Position numbers and translations under genes: made by a program. From positions 2,480,001 through 2,544,000 of the forward strand of contig OZ253546.1 in the NCBI GenBank assembly GCA_965262585.1: a stretch of 64,000 bases of DNA. Direction: 5' to 3'. Under the pieces are notes generated by a model, which was not told the origin of the DNA, did not search any database, and worked only from the letters and a program-made list of their open reading frames with translations. Of this stretch, positions 46,301 through 54,825 are shown in pieces. Each line of letters begins with the position of its first letter. Positions within the stretch are counted from its first letter, which is position 1. The stretch comes from JAHRAW01 sp965262585. GTDB taxonomy: Bacteria > Pseudomonadota > Gammaproteobacteria > Arenicellales > Poriferihabitantaceae.

Positions 46301-49300
46301 GCGTGCTGTCGTCGGCGGCGGTGCCGGTAATCTCGCTAATGAAGGCATCGGTAGTATCGGTGGGGGTTGCCGTGACGGTGGCGAGGGTAACGGTAGCGGC
46401 AACGCTTGTGGTATAGGTGAGCGTGTCAGGCGCAAAAGTTTCATTCAAATTCCCGGTGGACACCGACAGGGCGCTCAAACTGGAATCGGATGAGCAATCG
46501 GAGGCTTGTCCGCCATCGCTAATCGTCCAGCTAAGACCGGGGTTGGCCCTCAAAATAGTTCTGGCGGCGGTGCCAGTGCAATATTGGGAATTGCCGGCAT
46601 GGAAGGGAACGGCGTTTTGTAGTTGCGATTCGCCGGTATCGATAGTAGACCAACCTAGCAACAGCGAATCGTAGTTCTCCACGGAAAGCCCGGCGCTTGA
46701 AAACATGCCGGTCATCTCGATAACACTGCCGACATCCCAACCACCAATATCTTGATCAAATGCCCCGGCAACAGCAAACATGTTGTTCATCTGGGTAACA
46801 TTGCTGACATCCCAATCACTAACATCTTGATTAAAGGCACCGGCACGGAGAAACATAGAAATCATATTGGTAACATTGCTGACATCCCAGTTATTAATAT
46901 CTTGGTTAAAGGCACTGGCATCGGCAAACATTGCAGACATACTGGTAACATTACCTAACTCAGGTGTATCCATTGCCATCCCGACTAGATTGGATGCGCC
47001 AAAAAAAGCATTCTCCATGGAAGTCCACGCTTGATCACCCCATTGATTGATGGCGACGATTTTCTCTTTATCGCCTGCATCATTAATATAAATCCGTGGG
47101 AAAGAACCGCTGATGCGCACCATATATTCGCCCGGCATGGTGTAAGTATGCGCAGCGTCTCCGGGGTAGTCGAAAATGATAACGCTATCGCCCCAATCAA
47201 CGGAGTAGTTATAACCACTGCCTCTGGTGGGAATAGTGATGTCCAGATCCCCCGCCTCAACTTTCCAAGTGGTTACAAAATCCGTTGCATTGCCGACCGG
47301 TGCGGCGGCTTGAGTAACGGTGATGGTGTAAACCCGTTGGCTGTTGTTTTGTGCGGATATGGTAATGGTGATGGTGTTATCGCCTTCGGTGAATCCCGAA
47401 ACAATGGTGGCGTTTATGCCGCTTATGGTTAATGGCGTGCTGCCATCGGCGGCGAAGCCGGCAATTTCGTCAAGGGAGGCATTGTTATCGGTGGTGATTG
47501 CCGTGATTGTGATGTTGGCAACGGTAGCGGTAATCGATGTGGTATAGGTAAGCGTGTCAGGCGCAAAAGTTTCATTGAAATTCCCGGTATCCAGCGACAG
47601 GGTGCTCAAACTGGGGTCGGTGCCGGTAGGGCAATTGGGGTTTAGATTGCCATCCATAATGTCCCAGGCAAGGCCGAACTCGTCAGTCAACATATTTCTG
47701 GCGCCGGCGGCGCAATAGGTGGAATTTCCGCCATGGAAAGTAACGCCGTTTACTAGTGGCGATTCGCCGGTCTCGACAGTAGACCAACCGACCAATAACG
47801 CATCGTAGTTATCCCTAGAAAGCGTAACGCCGTTAAACATATTGGACATAAAGAGAATACCACCGACATCCCAACGACCAATATCCTGATCAAAGGCAAC
47901 GGCATCTCTAAACATACTGCGCATATCGGTAACGCTACTCACATCCCAACCACCAATATCCTGATTAAAGGCAGCGGCACCACTAAACATACTGCCCATA
48001 CCGGGAACACTACTCACATCCCAATTACCAATATCCTGATTAAAGGCAGCGGCACCATTAAACATAAAACCCATACTGGTAACGCTACTCACATCCCAAC
48101 TACCAATATCCTGATTAAAGGCAGTAGCATCTCTAAACATATTGCTCATTTCGGTAACGCTACTCACAGTCCAACTACCAATATCCTGATCAAAAGCAGT
48201 GGCTTCTCTAAACATTTGATCCATATCGATAACGCTAGTCACAGTCCAACCACCAATATCCTGATTAAAAACAGTGGCTTCTCTAAACATAGAATCCATA
48301 TCGGTAACTTTACTCACATCCCAACTACCAATATTCTGATTAAAAGCAACCGCATCATTAAACATAAAACTCATATCGGTAACATTACCCACACCCCAAG
48401 TACCAATATCTTGATTAAAGACCCTGGCATCGGCAAACATTCCAGATATAACCGTAAGACCACTTAAATCAGGCACATCGCTTGCCAGCCCGACCATATT
48501 GATTGCACCGAAAAAAGCATCCTGCATGGAAGTCCATACTTGAGTGCCCCATTGATTGATAGCGATGATTTTGTCGTTATCGCCGCTATCAGCAATATAA
48601 ATCCGTGGGAAAGTGCCGCTGATACGCACTTCATAATCGCCCGCCTCGGCGTAGGTATGCGTGGCGTTGCCGTTAACGCCGGTGGACACAGCCGTGCCAT
48701 CGCCCCAATTAACCACGTAGTCATAGGTTTCCGTGGTAAAGGTGGGAATGGTGATCTGTTCATCCGCCCCGGAAGTCCGCCAGGTGGTTACAAACTCATC
48801 AGCGGTTAGTGCGGCATCTCGATTAACGGTGATGGTATAAGTTTGCGTAGTGGTGCCGTTTTGTGCGGTAACGGTGACGGTGATGGTGTTATCGCCTGCG
48901 GTTAAACCCGAAACCACGCCGCTGCTTTCGGTTAATGGCGTGCTGCCATCGGCGGCCGTGCCGGTGATTACAACAGCAGCATTGCTATCGCTTACGGTTG
49001 CCACGAATGTGGTGCTGGTAGCGGTACGGAAAACCGAGGTGGTATAGGTAACCGTATCGGTGGCAAAGGTTTCAACCAAAGATCGTGGCGAAGACGTCAA
49101 ACTACTCAAACCGGCATCGTCATTACCCGTGCAACCCGCATTCTGTCCGTTATCGGTAATCGCCCAACTAGTCGGCGCAGAAGATAACGAATTTCGAGCG
49201 GCGGTGGCGCAATAAGTGAGGTTATTGGCTCCAAAAATAACGCCGCTTCGTAATGCGGTTTCATCGTTATCTATAGTAGACCAACCCTGCAACAACGCAT

Positions 49301-52300
49301 CGTAGTTCGCCGTAGAAAGCGCAGTGCCACGAAGCATCCGCGTCATATCCGTAACCGTGCCCACATCCCAATCACCAATATCATGGTTAAAAGCATTGGC
49401 TTGGAAAAACATATTGGTCATATTGGTAACGCCACTTAAATCAGGCGTATCGGTTGCCGCCCCGACCAGATTGGATGCGCCATGAAAAGCACGCTCCATG
49501 GAAGTCCATTCTTGCTCACCCCATTGATTGATCTCGGTGATTTTTAGCCTATCGCCGGCATTATTAAAATAAATCCGTGGGAAAGTGCCGCTGATACGCA
49601 CTTCATGCTCGCCTGCCGTGGCGTAGATATGCGTGGCGTTGGGGTTTGAGGCGTCGGTGTGAGTGGTGTCAGGCGTGTCATCGCCCCAAACAACGGTATA
49701 GTTATAGCCAGTGCCGGTGGTGGGAATGGTAATGCTTTCGGCATCCCCGGAAGTCCGCCAAGTGGTTACAAAATCCGCTGGGTCCATGCCGCAAAAGGTG
49801 CTTTCATTGCCATCGGTGATGATCCAGTTATTCGGCGGTCCCGTCAAAGCAACTTTGGCGGCGGCATCGCAAAAGGTCGAACTACCGGCGTCGAAGACAA
49901 GGTCCGGTTGTAATGCGCTTTCATCGCCATCAATGGTAGACCAACCTTTCAATAGAGCATCGTAGTTATCAGAGGAAAGCCCGGCGCCTCTAAACATGCT
50001 TCTAACATTGCCAACACTACCCACATCCCAATCACCAATATCCTGATCAAAAGCAGTGGCACCAGCAAACATAGCATTTATACTGTTAACGTCACTCACA
50101 TTCCAACGACCAATATCCTGATTAAAGGCAGAGGCACCATTAAACATTTGAGTCATATCGGTAACGTTACTCACATCCCAACTACCAATATTTTGGTTAA
50201 AGGCATTGGCAAAAGTAAACATACTGGCCATATTGGTAACGCTACTCACAGTCCAACTACCAATAGCCTGATTAAAGGTAGTGGCACCATCAAACATACT
50301 GCCCATATCGGTAACGCTACTCACAGTCCAACCACCAATATCCTGATCAAAGGCAGTGGCATTAGTAAACATACTGCTCATATTGGTAACCCTACCCACA
50401 TTCCAACTATCAATATTCTGATCAAAGGCAGTGGCACCCTGAAACATAAAAGACATATTGGTAACATTACTCACAGTCCAACTACCAATATCTTGATTAA
50501 AGACACTGGCATTGGAAAACATTCCACTCATATCGGTAATCGTATTCACAGTCCAACCACTAATATCCTGATTAAAGACACTGGCATTGGCAAACATTCC
50601 AGTCATATCGGTAACCCCTCTTAAATCAGGAACATCGCTTGCCATATCCCCGGCGAGATTTGAGGCACCAAAAAAAGCACCATTCATTGAAGTCCATTCT
50701 TGAACACCCCATTGATTGACAGCGATGATTTTGGCTCTATCGACTGCGTCATTATTAAAATAAATCCGTGGGAAAGTCCCGCTAATACGCACCATATAAG
50801 TGCCTGCAGCGCCGTAGGTATGAGACTCGCCGACGGCGACGGCGGAGTCAGACATGCCATCGCCCCAATCAACATCGTAGTTATAGGTCGCCCCGCTAAA
50901 GATCGGAATAGTGATGTCCAAATCATCCGCCGGAACTGCCCAAGTGGTTACAAAATCCGTTGTATTGGGTCGGCTAATGGCGATGGTGTAGGTTTCTTCG
51001 GAGGCGTCTTGGGCGGTAACGGTAATAGTGAGGTTGTTCTCGCCCCCGGTGAGACCCTCAACCACTCCGCTACTATTGGTTACGGTTAGCGGCGTTGTGC
51101 CATTTGCGGCGGTGCCGGTGATTACAACGGTGGCATTGGTGGCGGTTGCGGTTGCCGTGATAGTGGTGCCGGTACCGGCGACGGTTGCCGTATACGCCAA
51201 AGTAGCGGCATCAAAAGTCGGATCCAAATCATCCCCGTCCGACAGCGACAAGGCACTCAACGTGCTATCGGCGCAACCGGCGATTTGTCCGCCATCGGTA
51301 ATCACCCAACTAGTACCACCGGTGTCCCTCAAACTATTTCTGGCCGTGGTGGCGGTGCACCATTTAGAATCACCGCCACTGAAAACAACTCCCGTTTGTA
51401 GCGTCAAGGCATCCCAACCTTTCAATAACGCATCGTAGTTATCCGTAGAAAGCGTAACGCCGGAAAACATATTATTTGCAACGGTAACACTACTGACATC
51501 CCAACCACCAAGATCCTGATCAAAAGCGGTGGCGCCCATAAACATATCTTGCATATCGCTAACCGCACTCACAGTCCAACCACTAATGTCCTGATTAAAG
51601 GCCGTGGCATCCTGAAACGTTCCTTGCATATTTGTAACTTTGCTTACATTCCAACCACTGAGATCCTGATTAAAGGAAGTGGCGCCCCGAAACATAAAAC
51701 GCAGTCGGGTAACGTTGCTCATATTCCAATGATTAATCGGCTGATTAAAGGTAGTGGCATCGGCAAACATAAAACGCATATCGCCAACGTTAGTTAAATC
51801 AGGCGCATCGGTTGCCAACACGGTCATATTGGTTGCACCGTTAAAAGATCGCTCCATGGAAGCCCATGCTTGATTGCCCCATTGACTGATGTCGGTGACT
51901 TTGGCTACATCACCGCCGGCATTAAAAAAGATCCGTGGGAAAGTGCCGCTGATACGGATCGTATACTCGCCCGCTGCACCGTAAGTATGCGTGGCTGAGT
52001 CGCTAATGCCGGTCTCAAGATCGACCCCGTCCTCGCCCCAATCAACATCGTAATTGTAGGTTGGCGGATTGGTCCCCAAGGTAAAGATGGGAATGGTGAT
52101 GTCCAAATCAGTCGCCGGAATTTGCCAAACGGTCACAAAATCCATTAGGCTGGGGGGCGGTTCGGCGCGGGTAACGGTGACGGTATAGACTCTTGTGACG
52201 TCTGGTGAAGTAACGGTAACGGTGATAGCGTTATTGCCGGTGGTGAAGCCAGATACTTCAGTGTCACTGGTTATGGTCAGCGGTGTGCTGTTATCTGCAG

Positions 52301-54698
52301 CAGTACCAGTGATTACAACCGTGGCGACGGTGGTATCTGCGCGGGTTGCGGTAACCGTAATGCTGGTAACATCGCCTTCAACCATGACCGTGTAGTCGGA
52401 CACATCGGCAGCAAAAACCGGAGCCAAAACCCCGTCCGACAACGACAAAGCACTCAAATCGGCGTCATTACAAGTGGTCGCCATTCCGCCATCGTTGACG
52501 GTCCAGTTGGCACCGTCATCGGCCTCCAAAATAGTTCTGGAAGCAGTATCGCAAAATTTCGAACCACCGGCGTTGAAGGTAAGGTCCATTCGTAGTGGCG
52601 ATTCGCCGCCGGCGATGTCAATGGTAGACCAACCTTTCAATAGAGCATTGTAGTTAGCGGTGGAAAGCGTAACGCCGGTGAACATAGAATTCACATTGCT
52701 AGAACCGCTCACATCCCAATCACCAATATCCTGATCAAAGGCAATGGCATCGGAAAATAGAAAAGGCATACCGGTAACCGAACTCACATCCCAACTACCA
52801 ATATCCTGATTAAAGGCAGCGGCACCGGCAAACATACTGTTCATATTGGTAACATTACCCACATTCCAATTACCAATATCTTGATTAAAGGCATCGGCAC
52901 CATCAAACATAGTCGACATATCGGTAACATTACTCACATTCCAACTACCAATATCTTGATTAAAGGCAGTGGCTTGGCGAAACAATCGAGCCATATTGAT
53001 AACCGAACTCACATCCCAACCACTAATATTCTGATTAAAGACACTGGCACTAAACATTCCAGACATATTGGTAACGCCACTTAAAGTGGGAACATCGGTT
53101 GCTTGCCCGGCGAGATTGGAGACACCAAAAAAAGCATTTTCCATTGAAGTCCATGCTTGATTACCCCATTGATTGATAGCGGTGATTTTGGTTTTATTAT
53201 CTCCACTTGCATTATTAAAATAAATCCGTGGGAAAGTGCCGGTGATACGCACTTCATACTCGCCTGCCGTGGCGTAGGTATGAGTGGCACTGGGGTTTGA
53301 TGAGTCGGTGTGGGTGGTGTCAGCAGTGCCATCGCCCCAATTAACGGTATAGTTATAGCCAGTGCCGGTGGTGGGAATGGTGATCATTTCATTCGCCCCG
53401 GAAGTCTCCCAAGTGGTTACAAAATCATCTCCGCCGGAGACTTCGACGGTTATGTTGAATTTAACTTCGTCTCTAACGTTGCTTTGAGCCGTGACCGAGT
53501 AGGTCACATCCGCCGACCCCGCAGTCGGAGTCGCGCCGGATATCGCATGGGTGGTCGCATTAAAAGACAAACCGAGAGCAGCAAAATTGCCCGTCAGGCT
53601 GTAGGTGTAGTTCGCGGCGCCGCCTCCGCCGGTGGCATCCGGCAGGGTCACATCCACGGCAGTGCCGACCACATAGGCCTGGTCGCCCGGGCCGGTCAAA
53701 ACCACTGGCGGATTGTTAGTATAACTTAGGGAAAAGGTCGCCGTATCGGTATCACCGGCGGTGTCGGTGACCGTGTATCTAAAACTGTGGGTCCCAGTCA
53801 CCAACCCGGGCACCATGGCGGATGTTAGCACACGGGTGTCGCTATCAAAAGACATGTTGTGAGGGTCGGCAAGAGTGTCTCCAGCCGCAGTCGGCACCAA
53901 CGTGTAGGTGTATCCCCCACTACCACCGGTGGCTTCCGGCAGAGTCAAACTGAAGGGAAGGTCTCGCGACAGACCCTGATTGGGCGGGGCAGTCAAAGCC
54001 AGTGGGGCAGCCATCACCTCAATCGTGAATGTAGCAGTCGCGCTTCGCATGGCCGTAGTATCTGATTCCGCCGCCATGTAGGTCACGGTGGTGGTGTCGG
54101 CTGTGGTCGGCGTGCCGGACAACTCGCGGGTGTCCGGGTTAAAAGTCAGCCCGGTCGGTAGCGTCGAAACCGTGTAGGTGCGCCCCGGGTTGGTCCGGCT
54201 GCCGCCGCTGGCCGCCGGCAGGGTCACCGGGGTGATGGGTTGTTGGCTTACATAGGTCTGATTAGCCGGGGTCGACAATGTTAGGTCCGGTGGGGCGGCG
54301 GCGACGGTTATTTGGATGGTGGCTCGACTACTTGTGTCGCCATCATTGTCCGTGACAAGCAAGACCACGCCTAGGGGACCGCTCGTCGACAATATCGTTG
54401 CCTCAAAATTCGCTACGGCGGAGGTAGTGTTGCTAAGGCGAGCATTGAAGATGCCGCCCGGAAACCATAGATACGACGCTATCGTGCCGTCCGAGTCGCT
54501 ACTGGTACTGCCGTCTAATGTTATTATCTCGCCCAACTCCACGGTTCGATCCCCCCCGACGATGATGGCAACCGGCGGTTGGTTGTCGTCCTGCGCATGA
54601 ACCTGCGAAACCGCCAACATCGCCAGCAGCGAAAACAACAAACCCCGGACGATGGGTAGGAAATTATCTAGATGAGATGAGGAGGCAGTATTAGTCAT
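37380..54698 (-). CDS. Giant autotransporter adhesin with BspA-type (DUF285) repeats and cadherin-like domains
   Basis: About 5,772 residues from ATG 54698. Signal peptide LPIVRGLLFSLLAMLAVSQVHA ends before QDDNQPP. Then a PKD-type domain (VELGEIITLDGSTSSDSDGT), three putative Ig-like domains (LPTGLTFNPDTRELSGTPTT type), and twelve modules. Each module opens DFVTTW...DLDITIPT, has a WGD...HTYATPGEYEVRISGTFPRI sandwich, INQWGNQVWTSM, one to nine 25-residue DUF285 repeats (AFNQDIGSWDVSSVTDMSSMF; about 64 in all) and LSTANYDALLLGWSTID with two cysteines. Nine modules end in a cadherin-like domain (LSALSLSTGNFNETF...YTITVT). The last ~380 residues form an autotransporter barrel (WGGGNYTNLSG...) ending LTGELAL. 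It is less GC-rich than neighbours. An upstream in-frame start at 54803 falls in the promoter and is rejected. Adhesion to a host or matrix is inferred. Confidence 0.9.
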   Translation of the reverse strand: MTNTASSSHLDNFLPIVRGLLFSLLAMLAVSQVHAQDDNQPPVAIIVGGDRTVELGEIITLDGSTSSDSDGTIASYLWFPGGIFNARLSNTTSAVANFEATILSTSGPLGVVLLVTDNDGDTSSRATIQITVAAAPPDLTLSTPANQTYVSQQPITPVTLPAASGGSRTNPGRTYTVSTLPTGLTFNPDTRELSGTPTTADTTTVTYMAAESDTTAMRSATATFTIEVMAAPLALTAPPNQGLSRDLPFSLTLPEATGGSGGYTYTLVPTAAGDTLADPHNMSFDSDTRVLTSAMVPGLVTGTHSFRYTVTDTAGDTDTATFSLSYTNNPPVVLTGPGDQAYVVGTAVDVTLPDATGGGGAANYTYSLTGNFAALGLSFNATTHAISGATPTAGSADVTYSVTAQSNVRDEVKFNITVEVSGGDDFVTTWETSGANEMITIPTTGTGYNYTVNWGDGTADTTHTDSSNPSATHTYATAGEYEVRITGTFPRIYFNNASGDNKTKITAINQWGNQAWTSMENAFFGVSNLAGQATDVPTLSGVTNMSGMFSASVFNQNISGWDVSSVINMARLFRQATAFNQDIGSWNVSNVTDMSTMFDGADAFNQDIGNWNVGNVTNMNSMFAGAAAFNQDIGSWDVSSVTGMPFLFSDAIAFDQDIGDWDVSGSSNVNSMFTGVTLSTANYNALLKGWSTIDIAGGESPLRMDLTFNAGGSKFCDTASRTILEADDGANWTVNDGGMATTCNDADLSALSLSDGVLAPVFAADVSDYTVMVEGDVTSITVTATRADTTVATVVITGTAADNSTPLTITSDTEVSGFTTGNNAITVTVTSPDVTRVYTVTVTRAEPPPSLMDFVTVWQIPATDLDITIPIFTLGTNPPTYNYDVDWGEDGVDLETGISDSATHTYGAAGEYTIRISGTFPRIFFNAGGDVAKVTDISQWGNQAWASMERSFNGATNMTVLATDAPDLTNVGDMRFMFADATTFNQPINHWNMSNVTRLRFMFRGATSFNQDLSGWNVSKVTNMQGTFQDATAFNQDISGWTVSAVSDMQDMFMGATAFDQDLGGWDVSSVTVANNMFSGVTLSTDNYDALLKGWDALTLQTGVVFSGGDSKWCTATTARNSLRDTGGTSWVITDGGQIAGCADSTLSALSLSDGDDLDPTFDAATLAYTATVAGTGTTITATATATNATVVITGTAANGTTPLTVTNSSGVVEGLTGGENNLTITVTAQDASEETYTIAISRPNTTDFVTTWAVPADDLDITIPIFSGATYNYDVDWGDGMSDSAVAVGESHTYGAAGTYMVRISGTFPRIYFNNDAVDRAKIIAVNQWGVQEWTSMNGAFFGASNLAGDMASDVPDLRGVTDMTGMFANASVFNQDISGWTVNTITDMSGMFSNASVFNQDIGSWTVSNVTNMSFMFQGATAFDQNIDSWNVGRVTNMSSMFTNATAFDQDIGGWTVSSVTDMGSMFDGATTFNQAIGSWTVSSVTNMASMFTFANAFNQNIGSWDVSNVTDMTQMFNGASAFNQDIGRWNVSDVNSINAMFAGATAFDQDIGDWDVGSVGNVRSMFRGAGLSSDNYDALLKGWSTIDGDESALQPDLVFDAGSSTFCDAAAKVALTGPPNNWIITDGNESTFCGMDPADFVTTWRTSGDAESITIPTTGTGYNYTVVWGDDTPDTTHTDASNPNATHIYATAGEHEVRISGTFPRIYFNNAGDRLKITEINQWGEQEWTSMERAFHGASNLVGAATDTPDLSGVTNMTNMFFQANAFNHDIGDWDVGTVTDMTRMLRGTALSTANYDALLQGWSTIDNDETALRSGVIFGANNLTYCATAARNSLSSAPTSWAITDNGQNAGCTGNDDAGLSSLTSSPRSLVETFATDTVTYTTSVFRTATSTTFVATVSDSNAAVVITGTAADGSTPLTESSGVVSGLTAGDNTITVTVTAQNGTTTQTYTITVNRDAALTADEFVTTWRTSGADEQITIPTFTTETYDYVVNWGDGTAVSTGVNGNATHTYAEAGDYEVRISGTFPRIYIADSGDNDKIIAINQWGTQVWTSMQDAFFGAINMVGLASDVPDLSGLTVISGMFADARVFNQDIGTWGVGNVTDMSFMFNDAVAFNQNIGSWDVSKVTDMDSMFREATVFNQDIGGWTVTSVIDMDQMFREATAFDQDIGSWTVSSVTEMSNMFRDATAFNQDIGSWDVSSVTSMGFMFNGAAAFNQDIGNWDVSSVPGMGSMFSGAAAFNQDIGGWDVSSVTDMRSMFRDAVAFDQDIGRWDVGGILFMSNMFNGVTLSRDNYDALLVGWSTVETGESPLVNGVTFHGGNSTYCAAGARNMLTDEFGLAWDIMDGNLNPNCPTGTDPSLSTLSLDTGNFNETFAPDTLTYTTSITATVANITITAITTDNNASLDEIAGFAADGSTPLTISGINATIVSGFTEGDNTITITISAQNNSQRVYTITVTQAAAPVGNATDFVTTWKVEAGDLDITIPTRGSGYNYSVDWGDSVIIFDYPGDAAHTYTMPGEYMVRISGSFPRIYINDAGDKEKIVAINQWGDQAWTSMENAFFGASNLVGMAMDTPELGNVTSMSAMFADASAFNQDINNWDVSNVTNMISMFLRAGAFNQDVSDWDVSNVTQMNNMFAVAGAFDQDIGGWDVGSVIEMTGMFSSAGLSVENYDSLLLGWSTIDTGESQLQNAVPFHAGNSQYCTGTAARTILRANPGLSWTISDGGQASDCSSDSSLSALSVSTGNLNETFAPDTLTYTTSVAATVTLATVTATPTDTTDAFISEITGTAADDSTPLTVTGTTVSGFTEGDNTITIVVTAQDNTQRDYTITVTQAAPAAGSMDFVTTWKVEAGDLDITIPTTGTGYNYTVDWGDNTADTTHTDASNPSATHTYATADDYEVRISGSFPRIYINDAGDKEKIIAINQWGNQVWTSMNRAFAGASNLAGNTAIVAPVLTSVTDMAGMFNGASTFNQDIGNWDVSNVTDMSSMFNGAAAFNQDIGSWTVSSVTDMSFMFNNAIAFDQDIGSWTVSSVTTMNSMFFDADAFNQDIGSWTVSNVIDMAGMFFDATAFNQDIGNWNVGSVTDMKQMFFDADAFNQDISSWDVDLVTNMVFMFSSATAFNQNIGDWNVSNVTNMRGMFDGATAFDQDIGDWNVSKVANVSSMFNDVTLSTANYDALLLGWSTIDAAAGETALQPGLTFHGGTSIYCAGTAGRNILIGAPNNWTITSDGGQATGCSSVATLSALSLSPGSLNPTFDAATTTYTAGVANTDTSTTITATATNNNARVAITATNTSGGALTVTAAGVVSGLTIGANIITVAVTSQDNTATTTYTLTVTRAAIPSTEDFVTTWRVGTGDLDITIPTSGSGYDYSVDWGVTPTVSTVHTGDATYTYATPGSYTVRISGTFPQIYINNEGDKEKIIAINQWGNQVWTSMENAFFGALNLAGLATDDPNLTGVTDMTGMFANASVFNQDISGWPVNGVTNMSAMFFGATAFDQNIGGWNVSNVDDMSNMFDDVTLSVANYDALLLGWSTIDTAAGETPLQTDITFDAGNSKFCNTAAKGDLEADDGANWTINDGGESTSCGSSSDASLSALSLSTGNFNETFAPATLTYTTSVAATVTLATVTATATDSNATIAIAGTAADSTALTVSGTTVSGFTEGDNTITVIVSAQNNSQRVYTLTVTQAAIPSTEDFVTTWRVGTGDLDITIPTSGSGYDYSVDWGVTPTVSTDHTGDATYTYATPGEYEVRISGTFPQIYINDEGDKEKIIAINQWGNQVWTSMENAFFGALNLAGLATDVPNLTGVTDMTGMFAGASVFNQDISGWPVNGVTNMSGMFFGATAFDQDIGGWNVSNVDNMSNMFDDVTLSTANYDALLLGWSNIDTAAGETALQTDITFDAGNSKFCNTAAKGVLEADAGANWTINDGGESPSCGANITDFVTTWKVGTGDLDITIPTSGSGYDYSVDWGVTPTVSTDHTGDATYTYATPGSYTVRISGSFPQIYINNASGNNKDKIIAINQWGEQAWTSMNRAFFGASNLAGQATDMPDLSSVTDMSLMFGDADAFNQDIGDWNVSSVTDMNSTFSGAFAFNQDISGWDVGLVTNMNAMFNATTAFDQDIGSWNVSSVTNMNGMFRDATFNQDIGGWTVSSVTNMGSMFSGATAFDQDISSWSVGAVTNMSFMFNAAFNQDIGGWDVSNVTAMNGMFSDATAFDQDIGGWDVSSVTNMSSMFNGATSFDQDIGGWNVSKVANVSSMFMGVTLSTDNYDALLLGWSTIDAAAGETALQTGLTFDAGNSTFCNTAAKGVLEADADANWTITDGDESTSCETNITDFVTTWEVEAGDLDITIPTFTGATYNYDVDWGDNTAMSTAQSAAATHTYATPGSYTVRISGSFPRIYINDAGDKEKIIAINQWGNQVWTSMNRAFAGASNLAGDTAIVAPVLTSVTDMAGMFSGASTFNQDIGNWTVSNVTDMSLMFASASAFDQDIGSWNVGSVTTMAEMFASTDAFNQDIGSWNVSNVTNMEEMFSGARFNRDIGGWNVSNVTNMRGMFVRDRSFNQDIGEWDVSGVTNMNQMFNNARSFDQDVGGWDVSNVTNMREMFSSVSLSTANYDSLLQGWSTIDTAAGETALQPGVDFDAGNNATYCAGTAARTILTSAPNNWNIDDGDQATGCSSVASLSALSLSPGSLNPTFDAATTTYTAGVTNTETSTTITATTTNDNARVAITATNASGAALTVTSAGVVSGSTIGANIITVAVTSQDNTATTTYTLTVTRAAISSTEDFVTTWQVSAGDLDITIPTFTGVTYDYSVDWGVTPTVSTNHTGDATYTYTTPGEYEVRISGTFPRIYINDSGDKEKIIAINHWGDQQWTSMHRAFFGASNLVGMAMDIPDLSNVTDMSSMFSRATVFNQNIGNWNVSSVTFMDFMFSNATAFNQPIGNWNVGAVTNMRRMFNNAPVFNQDIGDWDVGAVTTMTNMFIGATAFNQDISDWDVSSVTTMVATFGSAVAFDQDLGDWDVSSVTDMSSMFSGATAFNQDIGSWKVSDVTDMGNMFSGASAFNQDISTWDVSSVTSMFSMFADATVFDQNIGIWNVSSVGSMNGMFNNAAAFDRDIGGWDVNSVADMRDMFSGITLSTANYDSLLQGWSTIDSGETALQSGITFHGGSSTYCATAARSVLTGAPNNWTITADGGVSTTCNVASLTRLSLSPGTLTPNFDSSITSYTAEVAADSITIIATPGNGTAAITGTDTSSTALTVNGEVVSGLTMGENIITVTVTAQTGGATLPYTITVTRTATATPGEPTPESPTDEAERIADMIAVNEAILPEAATAVVGNLVTAITDRVANAASSSRVGGFQFGGGNSLHGILVNGGRDIQNDSLDWKKMMGNSSFTMPLNAVDGGGDAVGNTTIWGGGNYTNLSGGGSGQVKWDGDLSGITLGVDTKLSSNLLLGLSVSQSDGSFDYTDTDGDKGTHETDLTSINPYLNWQSGNFDLWATVGYGTGEVEIAPDNGVAVTEDANLTMFAIGINNTLIPSANSIKVRLKSEASLGNFEVEGVGGADVSVSRLRMALEGSKEYQDEIGNRLTSSLEMGMRYDGGDGENTGAGVELGGALKYSSHRGLRLEGRGHWLAAHSEEINEWGVSALIGIGNGIASKSGGLSFSLSTGWGAQAGTDLWNGDISDLSATQTQDTTFMATELSYGMPTPSGRGLITPYTRLKTTTNGTTHHHLGTRWTLNTTATLNLEAGHEIKADGGIDNTIRLTGELAL
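42881..44660 (-). repeat. Near-identical internal duplication, offset 1,047 bp (349 codons)
   Basis: Segment 42881 to about 43615 and segment 43928 to about 44660 align at a constant offset of 1,047 bp with only scattered differences. They are modules 9 and 8 of the giant protein. An offset that is a multiple of three keeps the frame. Confidence 0.85.
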
Positions 54699-54789
54699 TT
54701 GATAAAATTGGATAAATGTAGATGGATAAAATGCGAAAACCCCAGTCTGCCACCAAACCCAACAAACCAGAATATTCACCCGCACCCCA

Positions 54790-54822
54790 AATATACCACA
54801 CAATCCCCCCCTTCTCTGTCAA
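54790..54822 (-). promoter_or_regulatory. Candidate phase-variable promoter of the giant autotransporter
   Basis: On the minus strand a perfect TTGACA (54817-54822) and an extended -10 TGGTATATT (TATATT at 54790-54795) are separated by 21 bases that contain seven consecutive G (54805-54811). The start would give a leader of about 85 bases to ATG 54698. The spacer is longer than the optimal 17, so loss of G residues should strengthen the promoter. Confidence 0.55.
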
Positions 54823-54825
54823 CCC

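Noticed and set aside
40827..50624. Plus-strand reading frames of up to 190 codons (e.g. 40827-41351, 41961-42533, 50148-50624) rich in HIGN-THIPTTNILIKG
   Set aside because: They are the antisense image of the 25-residue repeat of the giant minus-strand gene; their periodicity follows that gene, and they lack recognisable domains.
54699..54803. Upstream in-frame start of the giant protein at 54803
   Set aside because: It would put about 35 residues before the signal peptide and start within the candidate promoter.
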